Counted from the first letter of the stretch, positions 11,701 to 20,175 are shown. The stretch is 64,000 nt of DNA from Subsaximicrobium wynnwilliamsii (GCF_007997225.1 NZ_VORM01000003.1:248001-312000), one strand, 5' to 3'. Translations and numbers: made by a program. Notes: a model not told the origin generated them from the sequence alone.

Positions 11701-13338
11701 CACGATGTCCAGTTGTTCATTTACCACAACACTTGCAGGAGCTTTGGCAATCATGATGGCCTCTGCACTTTTTTTGAAATCGGTTTGGGTGGCTTCCTGC
11801 TTGGTTTGGTTTTTGATTTTTCTGGTTGATACTTCTTCTTTCAGTTCGGTGGCCCCACGCCTAAAGCGACCGGCAACTCGCTTGCGTGAATAGATTTTCT
11901 CTTTCTTTACCACTTGAGCAAACAAATCGGAAGACGCCCCTACAGATTCGGATTTACCGAGGAGCAGAAATCCGTTTTCTTTAAGTGCGTAATGAAACGT
12001 CGCGAATGCTTTCTGCTGTAAAAAAGAATCCATGTAGATAAGCACATTACGGCAACAGATTAAATCTATTTTTGCAAATGGCGGGTCTTTTAAAAAATTG
12101 TGAGGAGCAATCACGCACATATCACGAATGCTTTTGCTCACTTCGTAACCGCCATTGTTTTTTGTAAAATAGGTTTCGAGCTGCGATGCAGAAAGCCCTT
12201 CCACATCGGCGGTCGTGTAAATTCCTGCGCGTGCTTTCTTAATTGCTTTTTCAGAAATATCTGAAGCGAAGATCTGAATTTTTGTTCGGTCCCGGTAGCT
12301 ATCGGAATTTGCTCCCAAAAATTCCTGCAGGCAAATGGCAATTGAATATACTTCTTCGCCTGTGGAGCAACCGGCAATCCACATACGAATAGGTGCGTCA
12401 GGATTTTTATGTTTCAGGATGGAAGGAAAAACGGTTTCAGTTAAAGCCTGAAACGTTTTCGGGTCGCGGAAAAAAGAAGTGACCGGAATGAGCATATCTT
12501 GAAAAAGTGCATCCTGTTCGTCTTTGTCGCTACGTAAAAACTTTAGGTAGTCTGCCATGTTTTTCTCTTTTGCAATGGCAAGCCGCCTTGCGATGCGCCT
12601 GCGTAAGGTTGGATCCTTATAGTGGGTAAAATCAACGCCGCTACTCTGGCGAAGTTGCGAAATGATTTGTTCGAATACCGCTTCTTCGTCTTTGGTAGGT
12701 GGTTTTTCTTTTGTGAAAACTCGACTTGTTTTGTAGGCGCTGTTTATTTGCAAAAGCTGTTCAGGGATTTTTTCGGGCGCTAAAATAAAATCCACCACTC
12801 CTGCATTGATGGCACTTTCTGGCATACCATCATAGGCTGCCGATTCCATGTCCTGCGCAATGCTGATGCCGCCATGTTCCTTGATGGCTTTCAAACCTTC
12901 TGTCCCATCTTTACCCGTGCCAGATAATATCACACCTATTGCAAACTCTTTATGCACTTCGGCCAGCGAAGTGAAGAAAATATCAATGGAAAGGTTTAGA
13001 ATTTTTTTATCGCGTGGCGCGAGTTGCAACACCCCATCGGTTGATGTTAAAATTTTGTTGGAAGGAATGATGTAGATGTGCTCGGGTGCCAGATGCATAT
13101 CTTCGGTAATTTCATGCACGGGAATTTTTGTGACCCGTTGTAAAATCTCCGGCAACATACTTTCATGCGAGGGATCCAGGTGCTGTACCAACACATAGGC
13201 CATTCCTGAACTCTCGGGTATGGCTGAGAGCAGTTTTTTGAATGCATCAAGCCCTCCTGCGCTTGCACCAATACCTACAATGGGAAAGTTCTGCTTGGTG
13301 GCAGGCGGTTGAACCTTATTGTTTTTTGCTGTTGCCAT
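8725..13338 (-). CDS. CheB–CheR–PAS–histidine kinase fusion
   Basis: A 1537-residue cytoplasmic fusion. Residues about 18–200 form a CheB methylesterase domain with catalytic Ser26 (GIGASAGG), His53 (VQHLDPSH) and Asp in SGTGKDGTEG. It lacks a CheB receiver. A CheR-type methyltransferase follows (SAM loop WIAGCSTGEEVYSIA, about residue 315). Next is a long coiled coil of repeated EELQSxNEE units (about 690–760), four PAS/PAC modules (DVTEQVAAQK, DVTEQVMARK, DVTEQVLAKK, DITEHKSF), HisKA (VASHDLQEPLRK) and HATPase_c (DNGIGFD, GTGIGLALI). The fusion type is known in Bacteroidota and Proteobacteria, where it links glutamate methylation chemistry to phosphotransfer. No chemoreceptor, CheA or CheW is nearby, so the methylated substrate may be the protein itself or a remote partner. 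Confidence 0.93.
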   Translation of the reverse strand: MATAKNNKVQPPATKQNFPIVGIGASAGGLDAFKKLLSAIPESSGMAYVLVQHLDPSHESMLPEILQRVTKIPVHEITEDMHLAPEHIYIIPSNKILTSTDGVLQLAPRDKKILNLSIDIFFTSLAEVHKEFAIGVILSGTGKDGTEGLKAIKEHGGISIAQDMESAAYDGMPESAINAGVVDFILAPEKIPEQLLQINSAYKTSRVFTKEKPPTKDEEAVFEQIISQLRQSSGVDFTHYKDPTLRRRIARRLAIAKEKNMADYLKFLRSDKDEQDALFQDMLIPVTSFFRDPKTFQALTETVFPSILKHKNPDAPIRMWIAGCSTGEEVYSIAICLQEFLGANSDSYRDRTKIQIFASDISEKAIKKARAGIYTTADVEGLSASQLETYFTKNNGGYEVSKSIRDMCVIAPHNFLKDPPFAKIDLICCRNVLIYMDSFLQQKAFATFHYALKENGFLLLGKSESVGASSDLFAQVVKKEKIYSRKRVAGRFRRGATELKEEVSTRKIKNQTKQEATQTDFKKSAEAIMIAKAPASVVVNEQLDIVHIHGDISPFLETPQGQPTHHLLSMARDGLSFELRNAIHKASKDKIAVTTEHIPLKINAPVTNSNSDREGQGKQTLVVMEIIPMNDTVERHYLIRFEKTIVANVKDEKSASSGKTKAAEALKRNKQLEKELEHNREDMRAITQDMEAANEELQSANEELQSSNEEMQSLNEELETSKEELQSTNEELIIINRELFENQEQLSAARLYSDSIVSTMRHPLIVLDKNLLIKTANAAFYEKFKVDEKEIEKKWFYEIQHRQFDDVKLRSLLVKVLSQRNRIDDFEIVLKLPKLGARTLSLNARQVNNENTDEQLILLAIEDVTEQVAAQKIIDDNKKRTEKERKLLHDFFTQAPAVLAILKGPEHVFEFANEAYMEFVGNRNLKDRSVLDALPETAGQGFIELLDTVYKTGETYNGKELSLKLDKGTGEFQQFYMNFIYQALRNDKDEIEGILVYAHDVTEQVMARKLIEASEKRFSNILEQSIMAIGILKGTDMVISFANAPLLETWGKGDDVFGKPFFEVMPEIKDQGFPELLDQVYTTGVPYYGHETEVTHIRNGKEETRYYNFVYQPYTEVDNSITGITILATDVTEQVLAKKQIEESENEQLMLARLLKLATDSAAVGIWSLDVDSSKLKWSNIHKKLWGYDEHREDLTYQDWHSVIVPKDKKMAFQKIEASKENHDIYEVDYRITRANDGAVVWMRSTGQYHYDEFGKAHTLSGISIDITEHKSFTEALEVKVKQRTAALKKSNEELKKTNTQLDQFAHVASHDLQEPLRKILTFSMRLQDDHKAELSKEVKFYLDKIEGASARMSTLIRELLNYSRLLGHEKSVVQTNLNATLKNVLKDFELLVEEKKALINFDELPSIEAIPLQMNQLFYNLISNALKFSREEVPPVINITSRTLSDKQVKKHPTLNPSVTYVEIRFKDNGIGFDQKYSEKIFTIFQRLHNRDTFIGTGIGLALIKKITENHQGLTFAAAKEHKGATFHVILPVKQS

Positions 13339-13353
13339 ATATCTAAACGATTC

Positions 13354-14352
13354 TTAAATTATTTTTTGCGAGGCATATAACACCGCTTTCATTTGGTCAA
13401 CATGCAGCTGAATATTCTCAAACTTTTCACGATAGCTTGTAGCCATTTTCGAATATCCTCTTTTACTGTTATCCGTTTCCATTTTCTTCAAAAGCGTGCC
13501 ACGCTCCTCCATAATGCGCAAGGCGACCCACAAAGTGGACTCCAATACTTCACCCTGTTTTACCACCAAATCCTTTTCTGAATAGGAGTGCCCGATGTGG
13601 CAGCGGTAACGGTTTGTGATTCCTTTTTCCGACTCTATTCCCCACAAGCCTCCACCGCAGTCGGGGCAGGCGTAAATGCTTTTCTCGCCAATTTGTTTTA
13701 CATTTTCGTAATCCACAACTACCCGCTCCGCAATTTGAGATTCAATTAAAATATCCTGTGGGGCAGGGATTTCTTCGGGTAAGGTTTGCGTCACTTGAAA
13801 AATCAGTTCTCCCATTTGGCCGAGCGAAACGCAGTGATCCACTTCCATGTTATTGAGGACGGAAAGCGGCATGTCGGGATATTCTGCTTCGTTGGGATCT
13901 TGCACGATGCAGGTGCCTCCACTTCTTTTAATGGCTATCATGCCTGTGGTGCCATCATCAAGGGAACCGGTCAATACAACACCAATCACCCGTGTGCTAA
14001 AAGCGGCAGCAGCCGAACGGAACAACACATCAATGGAAGGCCGCCAGCGGTTTTCTTCAGGGCCGTGACCAAGAATCATTTTATTTTTTTTAACGAGCAG
14101 ATGCGCATTGGGTGCAGCAATGTAAACATGACCCTTTTTTACCGCTGCACCTTCTTTCGCTAGTGCACATGGCAAAGTGGTAAACGGTTGAAGGCGGTGC
14201 ACCAGAAAATCGCTTATGCTTGCTCTTGATAAGTGCATCACGATGAAAACAGCTGCATCCATTTCTGCTTTCAACTGCGAAACAAATTCAATGAGTGCAT
14301 TCAATCCGCCTGCCGAAGTGCCTACTACGATAATAAATTTTGGCGTGCTCAT
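13354..14352 (-). CDS. CheB-type methylesterase with C-terminal zinc-ribbon-like tail
   Basis: A 332-residue protein with a stand-alone CheB catalytic domain: Ser13 (VGTSAGG), His40 (IVMHLSR) and Asp in GSLDDGTTG. No receiver domain precedes it, so it is not regulated like enterobacterial CheB. The C-terminal third carries YACPDCGGGLW and RCHIGHSYS, a Cys/His pattern typical of a zinc ribbon, followed by a helical LWVALRIMEER segment. This tail is familiar from orphan CheB proteins next to CheB–CheR fusion kinases. The gene ends 15 bp before the fusion kinase and is probably first in that operon. The substrate is unknown. Confidence 0.9.
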   Translation of the reverse strand: MSTPKFIIVVGTSAGGLNALIEFVSQLKAEMDAAVFIVMHLSRASISDFLVHRLQPFTTLPCALAKEGAAVKKGHVYIAAPNAHLLVKKNKMILGHGPEENRWRPSIDVLFRSAAAAFSTRVIGVVLTGSLDDGTTGMIAIKRSGGTCIVQDPNEAEYPDMPLSVLNNMEVDHCVSLGQMGELIFQVTQTLPEEIPAPQDILIESQIAERVVVDYENVKQIGEKSIYACPDCGGGLWGIESEKGITNRYRCHIGHSYSEKDLVVKQGEVLESTLWVALRIMEERGTLLKKMETDNSKRGYSKMATSYREKFENIQLHVDQMKAVLYASQKII

Positions 14353-15422
14353 TTTTTTATATGTTTTAATAATTGATAATGTTTGTTCGCCTCTACATTT
14401 CTCATCGCTGAAAGTACAAGTTGGGGAAGTTGCATTGCATGCTTGGGCTTATTGAAAACATAGGATGGTTCAAGTTCAAAAGAGCAATCACTTTTCTTTT
14501 GATTTTTATAAATGGAGCAACTAAATGACTTGTCTGTTTTTTAGTTTCTATACTGCTTTTAATTTCTCTAATCAATCCATGCCAAAGAGCCCTACTGAAT
14601 GCCAATAAATTAAAATGGGCAATCAGGATTATTTTTTGTAAGCGTTTGATTGCGTATTTACCGTTGCCTATTTTGAGGCACTCATACCATGAACTTATTT
14701 CCTTACGAGTTTTGCTGGACTAAAACCGGTCTTATGCATCATCTCCACTAACATTAAAATGTTTTGAATCCTCAACACTAAACTTTTGTAGGGGAAAGAT
14801 ACGAAAGGAGGATGGAAAATAATTGGCCGAAATTATTTTTTAGGTTTTATTTTCTAATTGCCTCATCACTTTCTGCGAAGTGCAATGGATAAACCAAACT
14901 ACTATGCTCTAAAGTAGCATGGGTTTTTGAATCAGAACGGCCGCCTGTTGAAATCGCGAAATTTATAGTAAGCTCTTTACGGGGTAATGATCAATGAGAG
15001 ATTGAGTTGGCAAAAACGTGCCGGCAGGCAGTCTCGTGATTCCGCTGCTTCGGGCGCGGCAAGATTTTTAACCCACAGAAGGATTCGGGGAAAGCTCGAG
15101 GCACGAAAGTATGTGCCTTTAAATCATAAGCTCGGGGCAAACCCAGAAGGTATCTATTGAAAGATGTTCATTGTATTTCGAGGCAAGCCTCGGTAAATAA
15201 AACCCGCTGGAGGGACTTAATTGGAAACCTATAATCCACCACATTGCAAAATCCACGAGGTATTGATCCAGATAGGTATCGGGGCCAAAATTAAAAACAG
15301 CAAAAGGCGCCCTTTAGCTTCACTTGCATAAAGGGGCCACCAATACGGTCTTAGCTGCGGGAGGCATCAGTCGTTTCTCGAAACATGAAGAACGTTGATG
15401 ATTGTGCGCTAAGGAAACGGGT
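14353..15422. other. 1.07-kb intergenic region, no gene supported
   Basis: No convincing coding region is present. A 67-codon frame at 14402–14605 (minus) has low-complexity hydrophobic/basic composition and no start context. The region includes one copy of an interspersed multi-hairpin repeat (15131–15237) shared with 32393–32497. The remainder may be decayed sequence. Confidence 0.5.
15131..15237. repeat. Interspersed ~106-bp multi-hairpin repeat, copy 1
   Basis: Aligns along its length with 32393–32497, roughly 80–85% identical by eye. It starts with CTCGGGGCAA and ends with ATAATCC. It contains a perfect palindrome CGAGGC-AA-GCCTCG and a second, partly decayed hairpin around CCCGCTGGAGGG. 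No reading frame is conserved between copies. It resembles a short non-autonomous or REP-like element. Confidence 0.75.
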
Positions 15423-15824
15423 TTAGGGTTTTCTTGCGACTATATTCATTGCTTTCAATAATTCTTCTGGCAATTCATAAAGATTAGATAATTTTGTAAG
15501 AAAATAGTCGGCTCCAAGTTCCACAGTTAATTCTTTATCGACTTTATATTCAGAGGTGCTGTAAATAACCACCGGAATTTTTGCTAAGGAACTATCTTTT
15601 TTCAATTCTATCAAACATTCCCGTCCATCCATTTTCGGCATATTTAAATCCAGAAAAATAAAATCGGGCAACTGTTCGGCTTTTCGCAATTGCTGAAGTG
15701 CATCATCACCATTTTCGGCTTCTACGCATTTGTAAGATGGATTGTATTTACGTACGGCGCTGCGGAAAAAAAAACGGTCGTCTTCATCATCATCCACAAT
15801 CATTAAAGTTTTTTCAGTTCTCAT
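15423..15824 (-). CDS. Single-domain response regulator
   Basis: A 133-residue lone receiver: MIVDDDEDDRFFF for the acidic pocket and FIFLDLNMPKMDG for the phospho-Asp. The usual Lys-Pro near the C terminus reads LTKLSNLYELP, so the Pro after Lys is missing. It is a paralogue of the regulator at 8317–8703. It stands alone between a gene desert and the barrel protein 87 bp upstream, with no adjacent kinase. The signalling island on the same strand probably supplies its kinase. Confidence 0.9.
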   Translation of the reverse strand: MRTEKTLMIVDDDEDDRFFFRSAVRKYNPSYKCVEAENGDDALQQLRKAEQLPDFIFLDLNMPKMDGRECLIELKKDSSLAKIPVVIYSTSEYKVDKELTVELGADYFLTKLSNLYELPEELLKAMNIVARKP

Positions 15825-15911
15825 TTTATAGTATCATTTAAAGTGTTTGAAGGTACAACAACAGAATAAAAATCAATTGTTTCCCCATTATTATTTCGTT
15901 TTCGTTTATGC

Positions 15912-18900
15912 TTAAAAAGCAAAGCCTAATGTAAAAATCACACGGTCACTTTCGTCACTCATATAGTAGCCCACGTTCGCAGTGAGGGCTTTAAATCCGT
16001 TTATAAAAACAGAGCCGCCATAGCTGTTGTGCCACTGTTGTGAGTTGTCGTTATCTACCCAAACACGACCGTAGTCAAAACCAGCGGAAAGCCCCAATCG
16101 TATAGGAATAAAGTTAGTTCTAAATTGATGGACGCCCACGCGCAAATCTGTACTTTGGTAAAACGCGGTTTTACCGTTAAAACGCTCATTTCTAAAACCT
16201 CTTAAGTCCTGATTTCCGCCTAATGTCGCAGCGTGATAGAACTCATAGGCATCACCAAAATTCATATGAGCACCTATTTTTGTGGCCAATACAGCCATTC
16301 CACTAGGATGGAGCGGATAGTCAATGGATAGTGTTGGCTTAAGGTAGGTAAACTCATTGTTGTACTCGTCAATATTGGTTTTGTACCCGGCGGTTACATC
16401 AAACTGGAATCCTCTTCTTATAAAGGCCATTTCCCCGCTTTTATTTTTATACTGAAAGCTGGCGTCTGCCCCTGCATAATATTGCTTATTGAAAACAGAA
16501 TCTTCTGGATCAAAAACACCAGTGCTTCCTGTTATCCCATTTGATGAGGATCTTACATCCAGCGATTCTAGAACTGGACCAAGACTGACTTGCACTCTGT
16601 CTTTTCTGTATTTTAAGGAAGGAGCAACATGCCATTGTCTAATGCGTACACGGTTAAAATCAAGGTCTACCGCATCCTCATCATAAAATGTCTCGTTGCC
16701 AGTGCCAAAATAATTCAAGGCATAATTAGGACTGGTGTAGCGCAGATCTAAGCCAAAATTCCAATTATAAAAAATATGCGCAAACTCTCCTGAATATTTC
16801 AATTCAAAACCGTTGGTCGCGGCATAATATTTTGCGCTAAGGGTCTGCTCTGTAGAAAACGGATTATTGGCAAGACCGTATGTGGTATAAGTGCCACTCA
16901 AGCCAGCATTGAAACCGGCATCGGGGTCAAAGCCTATTGAGGGCAAGGTTGTAAATGCGTTCAATTTTCTGGAAGCATCATTATAGGTGTTGATGTCATA
17001 GCTATCAACCAACCATTTTTGGGTTCTAGGGTTGGAAAAGGTGTTTATCTTGCTTTTATAGTCGTAAACTTTTACAGCACGCGTATTTTCAAAATCATAT
17101 ACATCGTTGTTCTCGCCTCCGAGAATCTTCAAAGGGATGTAGTTGTCACCATCGCCAACTATTTTAAAGGTATCCTCATCATCAAGACCATAAATCCAGA
17201 TATCTTCAGTTAAATCCTTATGGTACGTTCTTTCAAATGATAGACTGTCTATGGTTGTAAGTTTTATAGTGGTCTCACCATTAGGCCCACGAGTAATCAA
17301 GAAATCATCTTTTTCCTCGGTACCCAAAATGATTTGATGGCTCATTAGATAGTCGTAATAGCGTTTTGCGATGGATGACAGATTATCGCGACGCGCCTTT
17401 AACGCTTTTTTAATAGCAATGATACTTTCATCCTGCGCAGCTTCCGGCAAGGTTTCAAATGCCGCCTCAATAGTTGCATCGCTTAAGTTTTTCTGAATAA
17501 ACTGCACTTGCTTTTCCCAGTCTTCCCATTTGATTTCCTTGAGAAATGCCTGATCCAATGGATACGCATAACGACTCATCCATTTCACATTATCAACATC
17601 CTCATCATAAGGTTCCATAGAACGGAAATCAATCAAACCTATTTTTAAAATACCCAATAGGAGTCCGTCATACTTTGGGAAGGCCTGATCGCGGTCACGA
17701 CGAATGGTTTTGTATAAGGTCGTCCCATCTTCCTGCTCAAAAGCAGAAAAACGCCATTGATCGTAATGCCGGTCATAATCGCCAATGACAAAATCCATTA
17801 ACCGCACTTTCAAAAAGTTGGGTTCATCAACTTGATTTTTCTTTGATTTTCTAATTTCTGCCAGTAAATCCTTGGTGCTGATGATGTCATCGGGATTTCC
17901 AAAACGCTCAAAAGATTTATTCTCGTCGCCTGCATGTGCTTCAAACATGTAGAGTTTGTTGCCATAATCTTCGTTATAAATCCCCAATCGCTTTTGTTTG
18001 GGCAAGTAGTAGATTTTTGGCTCGGCATTATAAATATCCAGACTGTCAAAAATAGGATTTAATGCAAAAGGCGCATAGGGATGCGCAGTGGTGTAAAAAT
18101 CCTGCACAATATCTTCTGCAATGGTGTTTTGCATAAACTCTTGGACATAATGGTCTTTTATTTTAGCTTGTATAAAACGGGTGGCACTCTTACGCAATTC
18201 GCGGGCAGTATATTCGTGCTCCTCGTCATCTATAAGACGAATAGAGCGGGATTGATTCCCTCCGCCTTCAGAAATAGCGTGAACATTACCCGGAAGTTCG
18301 GCCAGGTTCAAAACTGATGCTTCAATCTCCTTACTATATATGCTTCGGTAGTGATCGCCCCATAAAAAACGGTGCAAACCACTTTTATCAGTTTCTTCCG
18401 CAGTATAAATTGAGGCTTTATAAGTCTCCCCAAAGGGGCTCATATCGGGATAGGAAACTTCATCCAGCGTAGTTTGTTGGCGCCTGATCTCCTTTTCAAA
18501 AAGTTTTTGCGCTGAGCTTTCGTTTGTGGCAAAAAATTCAACTTTAGAACTGCGGTCGTTGTAAACAGTCAATCGAGCAAACCCATGGGTTTTTGCAGTA
18601 AACTGACCTTCTTTTGCTTTGCGCACATTGTCCAGCTTATTACTAGCAGCACCACTGATAATCTGCTGTACGCCATCATCGGTGATGTACTGCAGATTTC
18701 TATCACTGGCAGAGACAAAAATCACATCAGGAAACATACCGGCCAAGGTTTCCAGAGTTCCGGCCATTTTTTGGCGCTGTGTGCTGTAATAATCTTCTAC
18801 GCTCAAACCTCCTATATTTTCAAAAAAGTTTTGACGTGAATCGCTTAAGATGGAGTGATGAATGGCCACGATGACCGTTTTGTTTTGCTCGTCTTTTAAA

Positions 18901-19526
18901 TCGTCCTTAAACTTGGCGAAAAAATCGTCACGTGTTTTAATATCACATTTATTGTTGAGGTATAAGTGATTGTCCCAATCTTCTAAGAACCACTGTGAAT
19001 CTATCATGAGCAGCTCCACGTTTTCCATGTCCAAATTTTCTATCTCTCGCGGGCAGCCGTCATTGGGCCAGAATTCAACCTTGCTATTATCTTGAATGAA
19101 AGACTCCATCTCATCAATATGCTCATGCCCGTTTTGAGTCCATTCATTTTTGCCAGGCATAAAGATGATGTTACCATTAAAGTTGGCCAGAGGTTGCATC
19201 AAGCTTTTTTGCAGTAACTCTTCGGTTTGTTTACGGTCTTTCTTTTGTGGAGGGTAGCCGTTTTTCGTGATATTGCCAAGAGCAACAAAGGTCGCTTTTT
19301 CGTCTTGCTGAGACATTTCGGTAATGGCCTTTAAAACCTGTTGCGTAGGGTTGTTGGTCTCAAGTTCAGTATTACCGGTAAAGTAAAACGTTTGTTCGAC
19401 ATCTTTGTTTTGGGAAAATGCCGATTGGTGAGTAGCAATTGCCAAAATTGATAGAATGGTGTAGAAGCGTATGTTTTTCAAATAGTAAAGAGGTTTTGAA
19501 TCGTTAATATAATTCATGTGGGACAT
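15912..19526 (-). CDS. Outer-membrane protein: degenerate metallophosphoesterase + DRH kinase-like region + surface-antigen barrel
   Basis: A 1204-residue exported protein with a hydrophobic signal ending near AFSQ (residue 39). Residues 45–340 have the layout of a calcineurin-like phosphoesterase, but the metal motifs are eroded: GNTE (51–54) and ALGNITKNG where GD/GDN motifs belong, MPGKNEW (123–129) where PGNHDW is usual, and SASDRN (272–277) where SGHEHN is usual. Only HH (223–224) remains. The middle region has a Gly-rich stretch (420–424), GDYDRHYDQW (582–591) and RRDRDQAF (609–616), resembling atypical kinase catalytic loops. From about residue 860 to the C-terminal Phe (LGFAF) it is rich in alternating β-strands, as in the bacterial surface antigen/Omp85 barrel. 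Intact relatives are annotated as metallophosphoesterases; this copy is probably not one. Confidence 0.78.
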   Translation of the reverse strand: MSHMNYINDSKPLYYLKNIRFYTILSILAIATHQSAFSQNKDVEQTFYFTGNTELETNNPTQQVLKAITEMSQQDEKATFVALGNITKNGYPPQKKDRKQTEELLQKSLMQPLANFNGNIIFMPGKNEWTQNGHEHIDEMESFIQDNSKVEFWPNDGCPREIENLDMENVELLMIDSQWFLEDWDNHLYLNNKCDIKTRDDFFAKFKDDLKDEQNKTVIVAIHHSILSDSRQNFFENIGGLSVEDYYSTQRQKMAGTLETLAGMFPDVIFVSASDRNLQYITDDGVQQIISGAASNKLDNVRKAKEGQFTAKTHGFARLTVYNDRSSKVEFFATNESSAQKLFEKEIRRQQTTLDEVSYPDMSPFGETYKASIYTAEETDKSGLHRFLWGDHYRSIYSKEIEASVLNLAELPGNVHAISEGGGNQSRSIRLIDDEEHEYTARELRKSATRFIQAKIKDHYVQEFMQNTIAEDIVQDFYTTAHPYAPFALNPIFDSLDIYNAEPKIYYLPKQKRLGIYNEDYGNKLYMFEAHAGDENKSFERFGNPDDIISTKDLLAEIRKSKKNQVDEPNFLKVRLMDFVIGDYDRHYDQWRFSAFEQEDGTTLYKTIRRDRDQAFPKYDGLLLGILKIGLIDFRSMEPYDEDVDNVKWMSRYAYPLDQAFLKEIKWEDWEKQVQFIQKNLSDATIEAAFETLPEAAQDESIIAIKKALKARRDNLSSIAKRYYDYLMSHQIILGTEEKDDFLITRGPNGETTIKLTTIDSLSFERTYHKDLTEDIWIYGLDDEDTFKIVGDGDNYIPLKILGGENNDVYDFENTRAVKVYDYKSKINTFSNPRTQKWLVDSYDINTYNDASRKLNAFTTLPSIGFDPDAGFNAGLSGTYTTYGLANNPFSTEQTLSAKYYAATNGFELKYSGEFAHIFYNWNFGLDLRYTSPNYALNYFGTGNETFYDEDAVDLDFNRVRIRQWHVAPSLKYRKDRVQVSLGPVLESLDVRSSSNGITGSTGVFDPEDSVFNKQYYAGADASFQYKNKSGEMAFIRRGFQFDVTAGYKTNIDEYNNEFTYLKPTLSIDYPLHPSGMAVLATKIGAHMNFGDAYEFYHAATLGGNQDLRGFRNERFNGKTAFYQSTDLRVGVHQFRTNFIPIRLGLSAGFDYGRVWVDNDNSQQWHNSYGGSVFINGFKALTANVGYYMSDESDRVIFTLGFAF

Positions 19527-19660
19527 AGTTTGACGTTGACGCTTGAGCTTAAAAAATGAATACTGCTAAAAAGCTTCAAAATTACGACAATTACGGTAAG
19601 AAAATGAACAGCATTTAATTCAACTTTTAACTCATATAAAAAGGCGTCGATTCATTCCAT

Positions 19661-19698
19661 AAAAAAAACACTGAAAATCTTACGATTAACAGTGTTTT
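19661..19698 (-). terminator. Rho-independent terminator
   Basis: AAAACACTG and CAGTGTTTT form a 9-bp stem. Read on the minus strand, it is followed by a run of eight T. It lies downstream of the tRNA pair and its repeats, and upstream of the barrel-protein gene, so it insulates the two. Confidence 0.7.
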
Positions 19699-19861
19699 AT
19701 TGTGACTTATTACTAGGTTGGTCGGGGTGGCAGGATTACTCTTAGTGATCCTGTAGTGGGGTTGTTGCTCATTGAAAGCCTAAAGCCGCGAAAAACGGTT
19801 TTTACGCACTTTTTTTATTTGCTGGTTTTTGCTCAACTGCGTTAGCAACACCGCAAATAAA

Positions 19862-19896
19862 AAAAGCCCAAAAAATCAAGGATTTTTTAGGCTTTT
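19862..19896 (-). terminator. Duplicated copy of the tRNA terminator
   Basis: Same hairpin as 20042–20076, carried on the left repeat unit: arms AAAAGCC-c-AAAAAATC and GATTTTTT-a-GGCTTTT, with a T-run on the minus strand. It is redundant and arose with the 180-bp duplication. Confidence 0.65.
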
Positions 19897-20041
19897 AATG
19901 GTCGGGGTGGCAGGATTACTCTTAGTGATCCTATAGTGGGGTTGTTGCTCATTGGAAGCCTAAAACCGCGAAAAACGGTTTTTACGCACTTTTTTTATTT
20001 GCTGGTTTTTGCTCAACTGCGTTAGCAACACCGCAAATAAA

Positions 20042-20076
20042 AAAAGCCCAAAAAATCAAGGATTTTTTAGGCTTTT
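20042..20076 (-). terminator. Terminator of the tRNA-Ser/tRNA-Pro transcript
   Basis: A two-part stem (GGCTTTT with AAAAGCC, and GATTTTTT with AAAAAATC) around a 3-nt loop. Minus-strand transcription runs through it into TTTTTTTATTT. It starts 6 nt after the tRNA-Pro 3' end. Confidence 0.75.
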
Positions 20077-20081
20077 AATGG

Positions 20082-20156
20082 TCGGGGTGGCAGGATTCGA
20101 ACCTGCGACCTCCGCGTCCCAAACGCGGCGCGATAACCGGGCTACGCTACACCCCG
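20082..20156 (-). tRNA. tRNA-Pro (anticodon TGG)
   Basis: A 75-nt cloverleaf on the minus strand. The acceptor arms CGGGGTG and CACCCCG pair, with discriminator A. The anticodon stem-loop CGCGTTTGGGACGCG places TGG in the loop, and the T arm contains GGTTCGAATCC. CCA is not encoded. It is co-transcribed behind tRNA-Ser, with 19 nt between them. Its last 18 bp recur twice downstream in the tandem repeats. Confidence 0.95.
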
Positions 20157-20175
20157 AATGGTTATCAATATGCTG

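Larger units (their letters stand above)
19720..20079. repeat. Two tandem 180-bp units carrying the tRNA-Pro 3' end
   Basis: Units 19720–19899 and 19900–20079 differ at only about three positions. Each begins with the 18 bp GGTCGGGGTGGCAGGATT, identical to the 3' end region of the adjacent tRNA-Pro gene (third copy at 20080–20097, inside the real tRNA). Each unit also holds an inverted repeat with arms CTTTTTTTATTTGC and GCAAATAAAAAAAG, and a copy of the tRNA terminator hairpin. No protein is encoded. Confidence 0.9.

Noticed and set aside
14402-14605. 67-codon minus-strand frame
   Set aside because: Low-complexity composition and no supporting signal; likely chance.
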